From Marchantia polymorpha subsp. ruderalis (Eukaryota > Streptophyta > Marchantiopsida > Marchantiales > Marchantiaceae), in NCBI GenBank assembly GCA_037833965.1, contig AP031352.1, positions 7,234,501-7,298,500 on the forward strand: DNA of 64,000 bases, given 5' to 3'. Position 1 is the first letter of the stretch, and every line of letters begins with the position of its first letter. The notes under the pieces were generated by a model. It was not told the DNA's origin. It saw nothing but the letters and a program-made list of their open reading frames with translations, and did no database searches. The position numbers and the translations under genes were made by a program. Shown here in pieces: positions 12,301-24,356 of the stretch.

Positions 12301-13590
12301 ACTTATTGTAATCATTAAAAGATTAGGTACAGAACAGCCTAATGTACGTTGTTATTTGCTCCCCTTGTTCCTGAGTTTCATCTTCGGCATTGAATATTAT
12401 AATCTTGGTCTAAGGGCCATAATGATTCTTTTTTATCTTTTATGGTAGATCTTAAAATTGGTATTAATGTTGATTATCACTCCGGTTTTATAAAGCTCAT
12501 TATGAATGTAAATTGACAATATATTTTCAAACTCATCTAAAGTTAAACATTTTTTTACATTTTATCTACGCTCACCAATATATGTCACTTTTCATGAACA
12601 TTAAATGTAGTTTTGAAAATCACATAGCATTATAGATTTGTATCAATGAATACTCTTACTTACTTCCATGAAGTTTAGAATTAGTAAATATCACTCATCC
12701 AATAAGGAAAAACACTTTGTCACATATCATTGGCTTATTTGAACTTGCTAGTAGTTCATGCATCCCTATGCTGAGTTGGTTACGTCCATCAGAGGTTGTA
12801 AACTTGAAAAGAAGTAATTAAATACATTATTTCTTCATGGAAAATAGTCAACTCCGTACAAACAATTATGTTAATTAGAACATTGTGTTAAATAATCCTT
12901 TGTTTTAGAGCTGGAAATTATTATTTTTTCCATGTATTTTAGTTAAGCTGATTATGGCAATTTTGGTTACATATTTTTCATCATCATAAACTTCTGAAGA
13001 AAAAGCAAAAATGTTACAAAAATGTTACAATGAGTCTATTTAGACTATGCATTATAGTTTTGGACAAATGTGTAACAATACCACTCAAAACATTAACCCA
13101 AAAGTCAAAGATTTCAAGGTTCATCTTAAAGTATTAAGCATGTAGAAGAAAACAAAACAAGTTATAACAAAAATTCCAAGTTTTGTTTCTCTAGACATAT
13201 ATGATTCAAAGAAAGTAAAAATTCATCTAGTTGATGTGATGAATTTGTCAAATCAAAAAATTCACACAAAAATTTTAAAACATCTATGATTTTTTTTAAA
13301 AAAAATTATTAAAATGATACGTCAATTTAAGAATAAAAAATAGACAAGGTCACACTCTCTTTCAATCCCTACACTTCTTATTTTGTCTAGATGAAAAAAT
13401 TATTTGATCTTTTTTTGCTAATGAAAATAAAAAATAACTGATTGATAGATGTTTTTTGTGATTAAATTTCTTCTAAACACAAGCAAGATAAATTATTATA
13501 TGTTGGCAATGTAGGATTTTGACTATCTACAATTAGTGATTTTGATTTTGATTTGATTTCCAATTTTTGCTCATTTGAATTCAAAGAACA
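9330..13590. other. Gene-free, AT-rich stretch
   Basis: I see no gene. There are small local duplications near 9935-10000 ('gcgaggacatttg' and 'cttcactgatgtaatg' each twice). Two diverged copies of a motif beginning 'gcaatccaggttga' occur near 11500-11630, and there is one perfect palindrome at 11648-11679. The sequence from 11.0 to 13.6 kb is very AT-rich. Confidence 0.6.
11648..11679. repeat. Perfect 32-bp palindrome
   Basis: The sequence reads ttctaaaagaaaaaac followed directly by its exact reverse complement. There is no loop beyond the central CG, so it would extrude as a perfect hairpin. Confidence 0.9.
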
Positions 13591-13596
13591 AAACTA

Positions 13597-15100
13597 ATGA
13601 AATACAAATCTCTACAGCTCAGACTCTCCAACATTAAGTAAAACAAGTTAATATCAATAATTCATCATCATGATGATATAACAATCTGCGATAGCTATCC
13701 GAGCATGTTAGTTGCACTTACGTGACGTCTCATATTTGCAGTTCTGTCACTTATCAATTCAAGATTTGACCTCATTGCACTATGTGTTCAATGTGTGCCA
13801 CGTGTCGATGCCTTGTGCTTTATTGTGTCAAATTTTTGGATAGTTTTGAATTTGAAAACGCATATTCATCAAGTCATCCGGCTCCAAAACATCAAATTCA
13901 ACGAACAAATCTAATGATATACAAATCTCTACATCTTAGTCTCTCCAACGTAAATTCAGGCAAGTTAATGTCAATGATACATCATCCTCATGATATAATA
14001 GAGTGTGTTGACTATCCGAGGGTGTCATTCATGTCTTTGTGACGTCTTGCACATGCGGCCCTAAAAAGTGTCAACTCAAAATTTAATCAAACTACTCATA
14101 TAAAAATTTTACAACTAAGGCTTCCCAACGTAAAATCATGCAAGTTAATATCATTGAAACATCATCATCATGATATAACAGCTTACGTGATATGCTCGAG
14201 AGTGCTACATGCGCCTACATGGCGTCTCGCATGTGCAGTTATGCCCAAGTGTAAACTTGAAATTTGACCTCACAACACTGTGGGTCCAATGCGTGTCAAG
14301 TGTTAATCACTTGTTGGTGTCTTGAGCATTGTTGTGTCAAACTTCACGATCGTGTTGAATTCAAAGGCATCTATTTAGCAAGTTCTTAGACTCCAAAACG
14401 TTGACTTCAACAAACAAAACTACTCATATACAAATCTTTGCAGCTCATTCTCTCCAACATAAAGTTAGACAAGTTTATACTGATGATACATCATTATCAT
14501 GATATAATTACGTGCATGGCTTGCCCGAGCATGCTAATCTTGTCTAGGTGACGTCTTGCAGATTCAATTCTGTCATGTGTCAATTTGAGATTTGATCAAA
14601 CCAATGATATACAAATCTCTGTAGCTCAAGCTCTGCAACATAAAGTCAAGAAAGTTAATATCAATGATACATCATCATCATGATATAACAGCTTGTGTGA
14701 TCTAGCCAAGTGTGCTAGCCGTGCCAACGTGATGTTTCACACGTGCAGTTTTGCCACGTGTTAACTTGAGATTTGACTAAACTACTAATATACAAAACTC
14801 TGCAGCTCAGTCTCTCTAACATAAAATCATGCAAGTTAATATTGATGATACATCATCATCATGATATAAATGACTGCTTGGACTATCCGAGCGTATTATC
14901 CGCGTCTACGTGATGTCTCGCACATGCGGTTCTGCCACATGTCAACTCAAGATTTGAACTCACTGCACCGTGCATCTAATGAGTGCCACTCATTAGATGC
15001 ACGGTGCAGTGAATCTAATGAGTGCCACATGTTGATGTCTTGAGTGTTTTTGTGTCAAAATTCCAGATAGTGTTGAATTAGAAAGCGTCTATTCTTCAAA
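13597..15100 (+). repeat. Satellite-like tandem array of about 180 and 325 bp units
   Basis: Six diverged units share a core running from 'atacaaatct.t.cagctca' through 'caagttaatat' and 'catcatcatgatataa' to 'acgtgacgtct' and 'tcaa.atttga'. The 'tcatcatgatata' landmark lies near 13663, 13981, 14161, 14490, 14671 and 14850. Spacings are about 320, 180, 330, 181 and 179 bp. Long units carry an extra block of about 145 bp (with 'gtgccacgtgt', 'tgtgtcaaa.tt' and 'gttgaat'). The mixture of long and short units indicates unequal exchange of two unit types. No coding capacity is evident. Confidence 0.85.
14961..15011. repeat. Perfect 24-bp-arm inverted repeat inside satellite
   Basis: Arms 14961-14984 and 14988-15011 are exact reverse complements around a 3-nt centre. 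A further partial copy of the arm ('aatctaatgagtgcca') follows at once, so the array unit was locally copied in inverted and then direct form. Confidence 0.95.
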
Positions 15101-15580
15101 TCATATGGCTCATAACTTTCTCGGGAATTAATTAATTTTCAAGTCCATTTTGCCTTCTGTTTTTTGTAGTTTTCAAGGTGTTATGATCAAATTTTCTTAG
15201 TGAAAACAAATCACTATCTCATTACTCATGAGTTTATATAACAACTTATAATAAAACTTATCTTGTACTTATATACGTATACAAGATTTTGTTAAAAACT
15301 AGACATATGAATAATTTGTCTAGTATCTAACAAATTATTTCCTCAATTTAGAAAGTTTTCTGAACAATAATGTATCAATTTTATTCAATTCCTGTGTACA
15401 GAGTGATCTAAAAACTTGGATGTCCTTTGCAATCAATTACGTCTCATATTGTTGAGCCTTTCTTGCTAGGAACATATTGATCTCAACTCCATGCAAGAAC
15501 CTGAACAACTACTTCTTGCAAATGAAGCAAACGTTTTGCAATCCAAATGAGATTTATAACTTCCTGTACATGCTTATAGC

Positions 15581-15888
15581 TAGGTATGGGCACGTAGCCG
15601 GCTAACTTTCGGCTAGCCGGCTTGGCCTCAAATTTAGCCGGCTAGCCGTCGGCTAATCGCCTCTCGCCCCAAAATGCAATCAATCGAAATATTCATCCGA
15701 AATAAATGTTTATTGGGTAATTTCGGTCGTAGCTGAGGAAATAATTGGTCGAAAGCAGAAAAGGTCCGAGTTTACGGTTCGTTTTCGGCCTCGTGTAGAG
15801 GTGGCAATATTTATCAGCTAGCCGTCGGCTAACCGTCTAACAAAAAATATTAGCCGGGTAGTTGTCAGCCGAGCCGTGCCCATCCCTA
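15581..15888. mobile_element. hAT-type MITE (308 bp) with 8-bp target duplication
   Basis: The element begins TAGGTATGGGCACG and ends with the inverted match CGTGCCCATCCCTA. The flanks carry an exact 8-bp direct repeat, cttatagc, at 15573-15580 and 15889-15896. An 8-bp target duplication with short TIRs of this sort is the hallmark of the hAT superfamily. The interior contains repeated 'agccggctagccgtcggcta' style motifs and has no open frame, so this is a non-autonomous element. The intact target duplication suggests a fairly recent insertion. Confidence 0.85.
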
Positions 15889-15896
15889 CTTATAGC

Positions 15897-17600
15897 TATC
15901 CTCATTTGGTCCAAAATGTACACTTATTGTACTACAATCAAGCGCTTTTGCGTAGATACCAATCTTCTTCATAAGAACTAGGTATTTCATCCAATTCATA
16001 ATTTGGTTATTGGCCGGTTGTTTTCTGAGGTTTTAATAATTTCACATCATGGTAATGATAAATCTCAATATCATAATTGACTTGTAGGAAGCAAAATTCT
16101 TTTTTATCCAAAAAGTGCTCAATCTTCCCTCAACCCTCACTATCCACAATACTTCTTCGATTCAATCCTTCCAAAACACAAGTTCATCCATATTCATATT
16201 CATGTTGCTGAATTATTCTTTTCATTGAAATGATAATCATAAGACTTCATAATAAATTTCTGTCATTTTCTCGAACACATACTTAACATAAGCAACCCTG
16301 AAAGCATGAGGATTCGGGATTTAGGGAATCTATTTCCCCACTTCTATCTCACAAAAACAAGTTCTATGATAAAAAATATTTCTATTGAGGTAGTGACTAT
16401 TATACTAAAACCTTCCATACAATACATAACATTTTCCGTCTTCAGGAAGAGCTTGCCTACTAAAGATTGATAGGACAATCATGCGTAAATAAGCAAGACC
16501 TAAGAGTTGAGGGTGGTATCCAGCACAAATACTGGAAAATCTCTAAGCTAATTCATAGGGTCTCATCATCATCACTTCTGTATGGAACGAATGAACTACT
16601 CTTACTTAAAACTCTAGCTTAACGAGCTACCAACCTTTGACCGAACGATATGTACAAGTGGGATAAAATCCAACAACTGATTGATTCTGAACAATTTCCA
16701 TTACATTTCCCCCGTGATAAGCAGGTTCATAATTCTGATAACTGTATTTAATTTAATCTTGACTTCATCAATCCAAACCCTACCTTTTGCTTACCACTTT
16801 CTCGTTTCTCTTTTTGACATGTTCGTCGGTGTTCGCTAACTTTCAACTGCCACCAGGCAGTGTTCTCTCTTTGAAGCAGGTCACAACTCTGGTATGAATC
16901 AACCTTCACGGTGAATCCATAACACAATAGAGTCACCGTAGGGCCAGCCGACCGGAAGTGGACGCAGCCAGGAGGACGCAACAAATGAAGAAACTGGTGT
17001 ACGAGGAGGAGTAATGATCCTGGTCCCCACATGGTCCGTGATTTGAGCTCCAAGATTTGGAGTTACGTGTCTTGGTCCCACGTTTGTTGTTTGTCCTGAC
17101 CTCATACGTAGGAAGTAAGTCCGATATCCGCTTGAGGTTGGTCCCACGCAGTTCCACACCAATGCAAATTTAGAGGTGGGAAGTCGGTTTGAAATTTCAG
17201 AAAGTCGATAGATTTAGCTCTTCAACGTAAGCAATCTAGTCTCCTGCATCCGTTCCCCAATTTTAATTTCTTTCCACCGTTGCTATTCGCCTCCATTTGA
17301 AACTCCTCATGGAGCACTTCACTCATGTAATGAAATGTAAACTTCACAACATGAAATGCAAGTACAGTTGACACCCAATTTTCTTTCATATTCTTTGGAA
17401 TGGACGTGGGTGAACGGCATATCATTCACATGCCGATGAATAATAGTTTCCTTCGTGGGGGAGGGAGGCCTGTAACTGCGGATTTCGATCGAAGATGAGA
17501 ATCGCGGTGCATTCATGTGTTCCGGTTTGAGCCATAACTAAACCCTCCACCACGGTGATGGGCTCGAACACAGGTCCTACTCAGGGTTCGGGGCGGGTGG
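15897..17600. other. No recognisable gene
   Basis: AT-rich to about 16.7 kb and more GC-balanced afterwards. Overlapping frames at 16.75-17.5 kb on the minus strand show no domain or signal sequence that I can support. Confidence 0.5.
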
Positions 17601-17789
17601 GTCAGGAGGCCGGCTAAGTATGGCGGTCGCTAACTAAGAGTGGCGGAGCAAGGGAAGGGAAGGGAGGCAGTGCCATGTACCGAGCGAGAGGCAGGCGGGC
17701 CTAAAGCAAACACGGCACAACGACAAGAGCGACCGACAGGCATCCATCCATCTGCATCCATCCGTCCATCCATCGGCTGCTGCTGCTCG

Positions 17790-18198
17790 GGGAACGCGAG
17801 CTCTGCCCGCCCGGCCCGATGCCAGGCGGTCCTGGCCCGCAGCCCGACCTCCCGCTTCGACCAGGGAGGGCCGCCGCGCTCCAGCTCGCCCTGAACCCTG
17901 AATACTTAGTTGCGTCGCGAGAGGATTGTCGAAAGTTTCAATCTTCCACAGAGTAAAATTCGCAACAACATGCCGAAGAAGAAGAGGGGAGACCCAAACA
18001 TGCTCACACTTTTGTGAAAGGAGGAGAAAATAAATACAGAGTACAAGTTCCCTGCGGGGAAGAGAGGCCTCGAGGGAGGAGCACGATGGTCGAGCGGGAG
18101 CGGGAGCGGGAGGGCCCTCCCTGGTCGAAGCGGGAGGTCGGGCTGCGGGCCAGGCGGTCCCTGGCATCGGGCCCGGGCGGGCAGAGCTCGCGTCCCCG
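17790..18198. repeat. GC-rich inverted repeat, about 83-86 bp arms
   Basis: The arm 17790-17872 is matched by the reverse complement of 18113-18198. The match has a few indels: 'ccaggcggtcctggcccgca' on one side, and a form with the ggt/cc order altered on the other. The spacer is 240 nt. Both arms are much more GC-rich than the surroundings. A 258-codon minus-strand frame spans the repeat, but its composition simply reflects the GC-rich arms. Confidence 0.85.
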
Positions 18199-18625
18199 CG
18201 AAAGTGGGGAGCCCTGATGAGGGCTGCTGCTGAAGGAGCTGGAAGGCTCATATGTGCGTTAGACACTGCTGTGCGAGTGCATGGGGACTTGTTTGTCACT
18301 CTCAAGCGTGTTAGGAGCTTTTGCATTAAAACCTTACATTTTGAACTGGAGTTGCTTGCATCAATAAATTCTTCAAGAATTGACTCATACAATTTTGTCA
18401 TGATGAACATTGTGTCATTGCAGACGTGTAGACGAAATCTCCTTGATCACAATCTCTTGCAATGAATAGTTGGTCTCAAAAGACCACTTTAGGGATTCGA
18501 CGTAAGTTATTTAACAGGCTCGAAGCATAAGCTTGAATTTACAAAGGCGGATTCTCCTCAAGAAGAACCAAAGAGCTAACTGGACGATCTACTCTTGCAT
18601 TTCCATATCTACAAATTCTCAAAAA

Positions 18626-20107
18626 CTACTTCTGAGAAATAAATTCGTCCTCGTTCGACCCGTGAGGATGCTTGATCACAACCTCGACCGCCCCAGGGCT
18701 CACAAATGAGGGCTGGAATGCCCAGACTCCATTTGAAGCAGAAGGCCCCACACGGAGTCTGGGCATTCCAGCCCTCATTCGTGAACCCTGTGAAGTAGAA
18801 GGCCCCAGGCTCACATTTCTGTCGTGAACAATCTTCCAGTTGCACAATAAGGTCCAAGAGTCATCGACCTCGGCGTAGCGCACCATCGGGGAAGTCAAAG
18901 GGAAGTCGTCTCGAGAACGGGCGGCGGGATTGGGATCCCTTGACAAGTCAAACGATTGCGCTTCCAGAAGAAAAAAAACTTCGTCCCTGGCTCCTACGCA
19001 CCAGCTGAGTTTGAACTCCTGCGTACCTTCGATCTGCAAGGGGAGGATCACGTCGAGCACCCGATTCATAGGCATCGCCTTCTCTTGCAGGTACAACCGC
19101 CGGCCCTCAGTCGAGTCCAAATTCGAAGGTCCCGTATCGAGAATCTCAAAGTAACAAAAAGGCTTGTTCGAAAGTCTGCGTCCTCGTTTTCCAACCACGA
19201 TGATCTCGCCGTTATGCTCCATACATCTCACATAAGTCGTCCTCTCGTCTAACATATTCAGCGCAGTCCTTTGGTTAGACATCCTGCAAAACACATAGCT
19301 CCAAGTGTCGAGACTCGCATCGTATATGTACACCAAGTCCAGAGTTGGCCCTTCCGTTTGACTCACCAACCAGTAGAATTTTCCCTCCTTCGTCAGACAT
19401 TGAGTCGTGTATCCGCTGTAACGCATATAAGGCTCTGCAAATCCATCGAGCCTCCTGATAGATGAGGGTAATTTACAACCTAGCCGCCATGAGAGTAATC
19501 TCGAGTCGTAGAGGTAAGTTTCGCCAGAACGAGGATCTAAAAACACGAACCTATAAAACCCTGTCTCGAGATTCGCATCGATTCCGCACAACAGATTGCC
19601 TGAGTTAGGGATTGTGAGACAGAAACGTGAACCAGACTCAAATGGCGTCAGCAATTTAAGGTGTTGTCGCGTTAAAGGGTTGTAGATAACGAACGACGTC
19701 TTCAGATCCCTGAGGTTCTTGGCGAGAAAGCAAAGCAGACCTCCACCAGACGCCACCAGCTGGACCTGATGATATTTCAACGACAGAACATGATGTAGAT
19801 CGCATTGTAGCCACGAATTAGTGCTGGAATTGTACATGGTGAGAGCTCCATCGTCCAGATACAGCGGAACCAGCTTCCCTGGCTTGTGGCAAAACGAGTG
19901 TGAAAATTCCCACGTCATTAACAGAGCGTTCCAAGCTTTGCATACACAACGAAATCTCATCACTTCCTTCAAAGGCAGCCTGCCCAGCACATTGTGGAGA
20001 AGATCATCCGGCAATGGGCACCCCATGGACCTGACGTCTGTTCTGCTTGTTGCAAGCTTCATACAAAATCGCACTCGACTATGCCTCGAGAATAACGAGA
20101 AATGCAA
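18626..20107 (-). CDS. F-box protein, kelch/propeller-like C-terminus
   Basis: This is an intronless frame of 493 residues. An F-box lies at about residues 31-65 (PLPDDLLHNVLGRLP, then RFRCVCKAWNALL), preceded by a basic leader of about 30 residues; the ATG at about residue 29 is an alternative start. Residues of about 80-430 have the pattern of plant F-box substrate domains: short beta-rich repeats with FVIYNPLTRQ, a YLYDS/W step and YIYDASLDTWSYV. F-box proteins link Skp1/Cullin1 ubiquitin ligases to target proteins through the C-terminal domain; the target here cannot be read. The C-terminal 45 or so residues (RMRAGMPRLRVGPSASNGVWAF and after) are encoded by a fold-back duplication (18695-18789), so this tail may be acquired. 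The frame is otherwise clean, making it one of the two best candidates for a functional gene here. Confidence 0.85.
   Translation of the reverse strand: MHFSLFSRHSRVRFCMKLATSRTDVRSMGCPLPDDLLHNVLGRLPLKEVMRFRCVCKAWNALLMTWEFSHSFCHKPGKLVPLYLDDGALTMYNSSTNSWLQCDLHHVLSLKYHQVQLVASGGGLLCFLAKNLRDLKTSFVIYNPLTRQHLKLLTPFESGSRFCLTIPNSGNLLCGIDANLETGFYRFVFLDPRSGETYLYDSRLLSWRLGCKLPSSIRRLDGFAEPYMRYSGYTTQCLTKEGKFYWLVSQTEGPTLDLVYIYDASLDTWSYVFCRMSNQRTALNMLDERTTYVRCMEHNGEIIVVGKRGRRLSNKPFCYFEILDTGPSNLDSTEGRRLYLQEKAMPMNRVLDVILPLQIEGTQEFKLSWCVGARDEVFFLLEAQSFDLSRDPNPAARSRDDFPLTSPMVRYAEVDDSWTLLCNWKIVHDRNVSLGPSTSQGSRMRAGMPRLRVGPSASNGVWAFQPSFVSPGAVEVVIKHPHGSNEDEFISQK
18695..18789. repeat. Fold-back duplication inside the F-box coding region
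   Basis: Arms 18695-18730 and 18754-18789 are reverse complements at 34 of 36 positions, with a 23-nt loop. Both arms and the loop are in the open frame near the C-terminus of the F-box protein. The insertion preserved the frame. Confidence 0.95.
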
Positions 20108-20123
20108 AGGATCTTCGTAATAC

Positions 20124-20269
20124 GTGAACAGGCACTACTGGGCAGTCACTCAATTCAAATTGGGTGAACAGATCGAGTCCACAAAGCTTGCAACATGTGA
20201 ACAGGCACTACTGGGCAGTCACTCAATTCAAATTGGGTGAACAGATCGAGCCCACAAAGCTTGCAACAT
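20124..20269 (+). repeat. Two-copy tandem repeat, 73 bp unit, upstream of F-box gene
   Basis: Copies 20124-20196 and 20197-20269 differ at one base (gagtcc versus gagccc). They lie about 20-160 bp upstream of the minus-strand F-box start, so the promoter or 5' leader of that gene is duplicated. Confidence 0.95.
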
Positions 20270-21240
20270 GAGAACAGATTCACGAGGATAAAGTCGGTCT
20301 TCTGCTCTGGAAAGTAAGTTTCGGTGAACTTATGCCCCTGCTCCCAGAGTCAATGGCTCCTCTCACATGGACGTGGACACGAGTCACGGTGTCACCGACA
20401 CCTCGGGTTAAGACAGGTGTCTGGCATGGAGATGAACAAGAGGAAGCATGGAGGATCGGGTTACAGTCTGCGCTGGATAAGGGCAAGTCATATGTTTGAC
20501 AGATTTCACTTTCACTTGTAGACGTATATCGGTCATACCAGTTTTCCAAACTTGCACATGAGTTGATGTTTGATGTTTTGGACAATGACATGAAATAGTT
20601 GAGGTACCTCATTAGCAGCATTTCACCATGACACTAATGGTATCCTGTACTGTTTAGAGATCAATCCACTATACATAAAGACAGCGAATGTTCTCACGTT
20701 TGAACTAGGACACAAAATCCATTTAATTTTATTCGATATACATGTATTTATATTTAAGATATTCGTGTGCAGAAAATTGATATATTAATAGCCATATTAT
20801 CCGAATTCTCATTTTTCAAATTTTTGAAACCTAGCATTTGTATTGCTTTACATAAATTATTAACTTGTCTGTCAAAGTAAGTATTAAATCATACTGGATT
20901 AATCGTACAAATCAATAATATTCAAAACACTCATTTTATCTATAATTGGTTTGAGTTATACATGCCGTATAATTCTATAGAAATAAATAAATAACACATA
21001 TTTAAATTCCACACGGCAAGTATATAGTTCAGTTTTACATTATATATCTTTTTTTTCTTTCAATATTTTCTTTTAATTCAATTTAGAAGAAAACAAAGAA
21101 ACTTAATTCAAATTTTAAAATCATGTCATAAAGGTATACTATCGGCTATTTGATATAGTGGAGTTTTATCTAAATAGAGGAAACCAAAATTTAAATCAAC
21201 GATCTATCACGATTTATGGGGAAAAAGCTCCATGGTATCT
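20270..21240. other. No recognisable gene
   Basis: AT-rich intergenic DNA; nothing supported. Confidence 0.55.
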
Positions 21241-21530
21241 TCTCATGATTTTTGCTATATTACGCAATTCTACTATCATATGATAAAATATCATATGTTC
21301 TCAGTTGGCTGAGGATGCACGACTATCATATGATAAAATATCATATGTTCTCAGTTGGTTGAGGATGCACGACTGTCACACACTTGATGTTTTCGAAATA
21401 AAACTAAGTTACACAAGAGTGACAAGATTGGCTTGTTGATAAAGTGAGGTTTGTACAACGATAGAACTTGCCAATGGATGTTATATCGTTGCTGATTCAT
21501 CAACAGCTCGCATCCTTATAGGCTTAAAAA
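21240..21530 (-). repeat. Lipase-gene 5' flank fragment with 50-bp tandem duplication
   Basis: On the minus strand this resembles the flank just upstream of lipase exon 1 copies elsewhere. It shares 'gttctcagttggctgaggatgcacga', compare 30546-30600 and 28855-28900, and the 'gctgattcatcaacagc' hairpin-type motif. It contains an exact-period tandem duplication, 21273-21322 and 21323-21372, with one difference. No exon follows, so this is an orphan promoter fragment. Confidence 0.55.
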
Positions 21531-21965
21531 AAAGTCCTTCCATATCTCAGCCGAAGAATTTATAAATTTTTATAATTGTAAAACATATTTATTCAAATAT
21601 TGTTCAAACTTCTTAGTAAACATTAACATCTCATCTTAGCATCTCGTCGCAGAACCGTTTTTATGGTCGAGTACATCAAACTCCAGATCTCGTACATCGA
21701 AGACAAGTGGAGGCTAGTAGCTGGCATACATATGTAAACGCATTTCTATTTATTTTTGATGGCGAGCTTGAATCAGTCAAAAATACGACTGCACTAGACT
21801 TATTGATCGCGCTTTAACGTAGATTACATTTCAAATGTTATCTTAACACTTCTATTTTATCTTTTACAAAAGTATAGATTCCAATAGATTAGACTTTTGA
21901 CTTTAAGCTTGAATTTGATTGGTTTAACTAAATGTATGAAATATGATTAGCTAGACTAAGTCTAA

Positions 21966-22447
21966 TGTTCACTTAGTAGTTAGGAATCTTCTAGAAGTGT
22001 TAAAGCTTCTGATGGCATGTCGCCATCTCAGCCTCGGATTCCAGAAACTTCTAGAAGGTTTAGGTAGACCAATGGCATGTTGCCATGTATAGTGGATTAA
22101 TCAAACTTACATAGAGAAAAGTGAGTTAAGAGAAATTACCTCATGTTACTGTGATAATTTCTCAAATAGTATATATAGAGAGTTACAGGAGTATCTCTCA
22201 AGCAAGTTATGGAGAGTTCATATGTAGAGACTTGTTTCATATATGAAAGAGTGACGATTTCAGTATCTTGGAGTGTTGATGTGTGGGTGAGTTGGAGTGA
22301 TACATTGAGGGAGTGTGTGAGAGGATGTTTGAGCTATGAGTATGAGCAGGAATCTTGGTCTTCTAGAACCATACTAAGCCACCGCAAAGCCATCTGAAGT
22401 ATACCTGAGTGAGAGTCAACCCAGAGGTTGCAGTCCGGTCCCCAACA
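21966..22447 (+). mobile_element. Possible LTR fragment
   Basis: The segment starts TGTT and ends AACA, with a TATA-like run ('agtatatatagagag') in the middle third and repeated 'ttctagaa' motifs. The size of 482 bp suits a plant LTR. I find no matching target duplication or convincing primer-binding site after it, so this is a weak call. Confidence 0.2.
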
Positions 22448-22449
22448 TC

Positions 22450-24350
22450 TTGCGGCCGGAAACAATATTCACCCTAATCATCGAATGTTACTCGCCGGCC
22501 ATGACCATTACTTTTCTTGTTGTTATTAGTTCAAAAATTTTCTCTCTCTTTGTTGAACGATGTCAGAGTTTGTGAGGACTGCCAATGCTCAGGAGGCCAA
22601 CGATTGAAAATTACTCCCGGCTTGTCCATGTATCTAGACTTTTAATTTCTAGCATCCACTGGACAAATCGAGAAATATGTCATTCTTGCCCACATTGAAA
22701 AAAGCTGCTCCAATCATCTAGTACAACACGCCCTTGATCATATGGTTGTTGACCTAGTCGAGGTCATTCTGGGCCAAAACAAGTGGTGTCATTCCACCCT
22801 CTTTACATATGGTACACGAGCTAATCAATTAACTTCAAAAGCTGCACCTTAATGTAATGTGAGAGGTTTAGATCCTGAAATCAAATAAAAAATTCTATAG
22901 CATGATGATGAAAGATAACTCTCCCTCTCTTCCGGATATTCTTGCACATCCTCACAGCCCTTTAGCACTCCGGGTTTCAAATCCAAATGAAGGAATTGAA
23001 CCAATTGTGCACGGAGACCTTGCAAACTCGAACTTCAACTCATAACCTAGAGCCACAAAGGACCCGAGTGGATTCTCAAGCTTCTACACAAGAACTCTAG
23101 TCATAGCCAACCAGCCAGCGAGCCTGTCCGGCCTGCCACGACAAAAATCGCAACCCGAACATCTCCAAGATACTTCGCTCTCGTGCCTTGACCTTCCCAA
23201 CCGTTGCTTCAATGCATGAATTCGCCAAAATTGCCACAAAAATTCAACGCACAACTTCCAAAGAACTTGAATCACAATTTTTTAACTCTTTTAATATTAA
23301 AAAGTACATATGATCATCATTTTGTGCTCATAGTGATGTTTGGGGTCACTTGTAGTCGATGTTTGGTCTAGCATTAAAGAAGAGGGCGAGATTGCTGAAT
23401 TTCTACTTGAATTCTACCGAACAAAGTTTTCTTCAGAGGGCACAAGGACGCCTTTGCTTGTTCAGAGGTGACTTTTGGGGTTGCTATATAGATTAATGCT
23501 TTGTAGTTTAGAAGGAGTTTGCCTTGGGAAATTGTACACTTGTAGCTTAGACAAAGTGCCTTAGTTTTTTCCTCATCAGCATATGATAGGTTATTTTGTA
23601 GTGTGTTCATCGTGTTTTAGTGATGTTATATTTAGGAAGACCAGCTTCCACTAAGTTTTCGTGATATCAGACTTTCCTTACGTCGTATTCGTAAAAGGTA
23701 GGCCAACAAATTGAGAGGTGTACTTTATGTTTGATTTGGTTAAATGTAGGTGGGAGGTAGCATACCAAGGAGACATTTGATGACAACAAGGTGTTACCCA
23801 ATTGACAGTTGAGTGGAGTGAAGTTAAAAATAACAATGGCATTTTTAAAATAGATTTACCCTTTTGATGACGGAATTAAATATATCGTATGTAAGTTCCA
23901 ATATAACATGTTTCAAGTGTTTTCTTTCCCAAGAGCATATTTTTTAGTGAATACGGTTACATGACAAGGTAATTAACATCAGATATAGTGTATTGTTGTT
24001 GATGTTTCAAAACAAATTTCTGACATACCACAATTGTTATGTAGTCTCAATGATGTGAAATTTTTCAAAGGTTAAGTTTATCTAGAACGAGCCTTGGATG
24101 GCAATGTGCATATGTATGTACATTATAATGTCAAGAGAGAGCTCAATCCAACATTTGAAATTGGCATTTGATAAGATAAAGAAGATTAAGGTAATATTTT
24201 AGTGAAATGTATATAAATAAAATGTTCTTTCAAAAGCTTTCATATCAATGCAAAGTGTAGTTTGAAGCATAGAAGAATTCTAAATTTGTTCAAAGAGATT
24301 ATTATTCCGATCGAGTTATCACATGGACTTATTCTTTGTGAGTGAAGCAT
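22450..24350. other. No recognisable gene
   Basis: Mixed intergenic sequence. A few short frames after 22560 could be debris of a retroelement, but no reverse transcriptase, protease or zinc-knuckle motif can be read. Confidence 0.45.
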
Positions 24351-24356
24351 GTACCA

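Noticed and set aside
17634-18410. 258-codon minus-strand open frame
   Set aside because: It spans both arms of a GC-rich inverted repeat; composition is Ala/Arg/Pro-rich from the arms, with no domain and a mirror-image frame on the other strand.
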